This document shows positions 63,761-64,000 of a stretch of DNA of 64,000 bases, in pieces. The stretch comes from Bradyrhizobium hereditatis. GTDB taxonomy: Bacteria > Pseudomonadota > Alphaproteobacteria > Rhizobiales > Xanthobacteraceae. The notes under the pieces are model-generated. The model had not been told where the DNA came from. It made no database searches and saw nothing but the letters and a program-made list of their open reading frames with translations. A program made the position numbers and the translations under genes. The stretch lies in assembly GCF_020329435.1 (NCBI RefSeq), contig NZ_JAGKJK010000001.1, forward strand, positions 988,543 to 1,052,542, written 5' to 3'. Within the stretch, counting starts at the first letter, position 1. Each line of letters starts with the position of its first letter.

Positions 63761-64000
63761 CCCATCCTTCTGTAACGGGCCTTCGAAGGTCAATCCCTTT
63801 TTGGCGTCGTACCGTTCGCCGGGGTCTTGCTTCTGTACGGGGTCGGCGCAGGGCCGCCACCTGATGGGGTCTGAAGAGGATAGGCCGACCAATCTACGTT
63901 TCGCGTGGTCGCAAGCGCCACTGGATGGGTAACGGTCTGACCTGATCCATCGTCCCGGCGAAGGGACTCCGCTTCGAGGGCTGGTGTCGTGACCCGCTCG

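Noticed and set aside
63654..63932. 92-codon plus-strand frame after chrA
   Set aside because: Begins in a REP-type repeat, with no domain and no ribosome-binding site.

Overview
The window looks like the chromosome of an alphaproteobacterium of the Bradyrhizobium/Nitrobacteraceae group. The reasons are high GC, the gene order glyA-nrdR-ribD-ribE-ribH-nusB-thiL and DUF177-plsX-fabH-ihfA-merR, a cysteine-poor aspartate-rich (Mg-type) HemB, an LdtR-like MarR regulator, and several families of dispersed palindromes typical of that group. It divides into a prophage, a housekeeping block and an accessory block carrying metal and metalloid resistance genes.

Positions 1 to about 21.35 kb are most of a prophage whose left end lies outside the window. 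A Cro/CI-like switch at 12.1-12.8 kb separates two arms. The leftward arm starts at cro and runs through a small membrane protein, a lone DnaA domain IV protein, an HNH protein, a replication-initiator-like winged-helix protein and a train of very small genes to a strong terminator at 6.15 kb. Beyond it lie late genes: an Sf6-type small terminase, six small genes, the large terminase, and a P22-type portal cut by the window edge. A tRNA-like gene with perfect acceptor, D and T arms but no recognisable anticodon arm sits in the gap after the large terminase, on the opposite strand. The rightward arm is a recombination operon (Erf annealing protein, coiled-coil protein, YqaJ exonuclease, NinB, HNH), then small genes, an AlpA-like excisionase and a tyrosine integrase. 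It ends at a 45-base copy of the 3' half of tRNA-Pro that is fused in frame to the end of the host merR gene. One ten-base operator word occurs twice at the cro/cI switch and once before the rightward operon.

Positions 21.3-36.6 kb are conserved core genes, mostly on the minus strand: merR-like gene, ihfA, fabH, plsX, DUF177, cytochrome bc1 assembly chaperone; bamE and an orphan tricarboxylate-type binding protein on plus; then hppA, thiL, nusB, ribH, ribE, ribD, nrdR, glyA and a glutathione transferase.

Positions 36.6-50.9 kb mix repeats with single genes. They include a roughly 480-base non-coding block that folds into a long-range multi-branch hairpin, a phosphohistidine phosphatase-like exported protein, small exported and membrane proteins, the LdtR-like regulator, hemB, an RDD protein, the leucyltransferase bpt, mntH, a frameshifted YqiJ-type pseudogene, a secreted animal-type heme peroxidase, an MFS exporter and a methyltransferase. 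mntH and the peroxidase share a repeated TTGCAACT word in their upstream regions.

Positions 50.9-64 kb hold an adenylate cyclase, then a divergent arsenic cluster: arsR, thioredoxin-type arsC, aqpS and glutaredoxin-type arsC leftward; a second arsR, a flavin oxidoreductase with a cysteine-rich tail and an ArsK-like MFS pump rightward. Related operator sequences lie before both arms and before the oxidoreductase. After an EamA transporter and a 210-base MITE-like element that supplies the stop codon of the neighbouring MFS gene comes a chromate region: a rhodanese-ChrB fusion coupled to chrA, divergent from an exported jelly-roll-like protein and the MFS gene.
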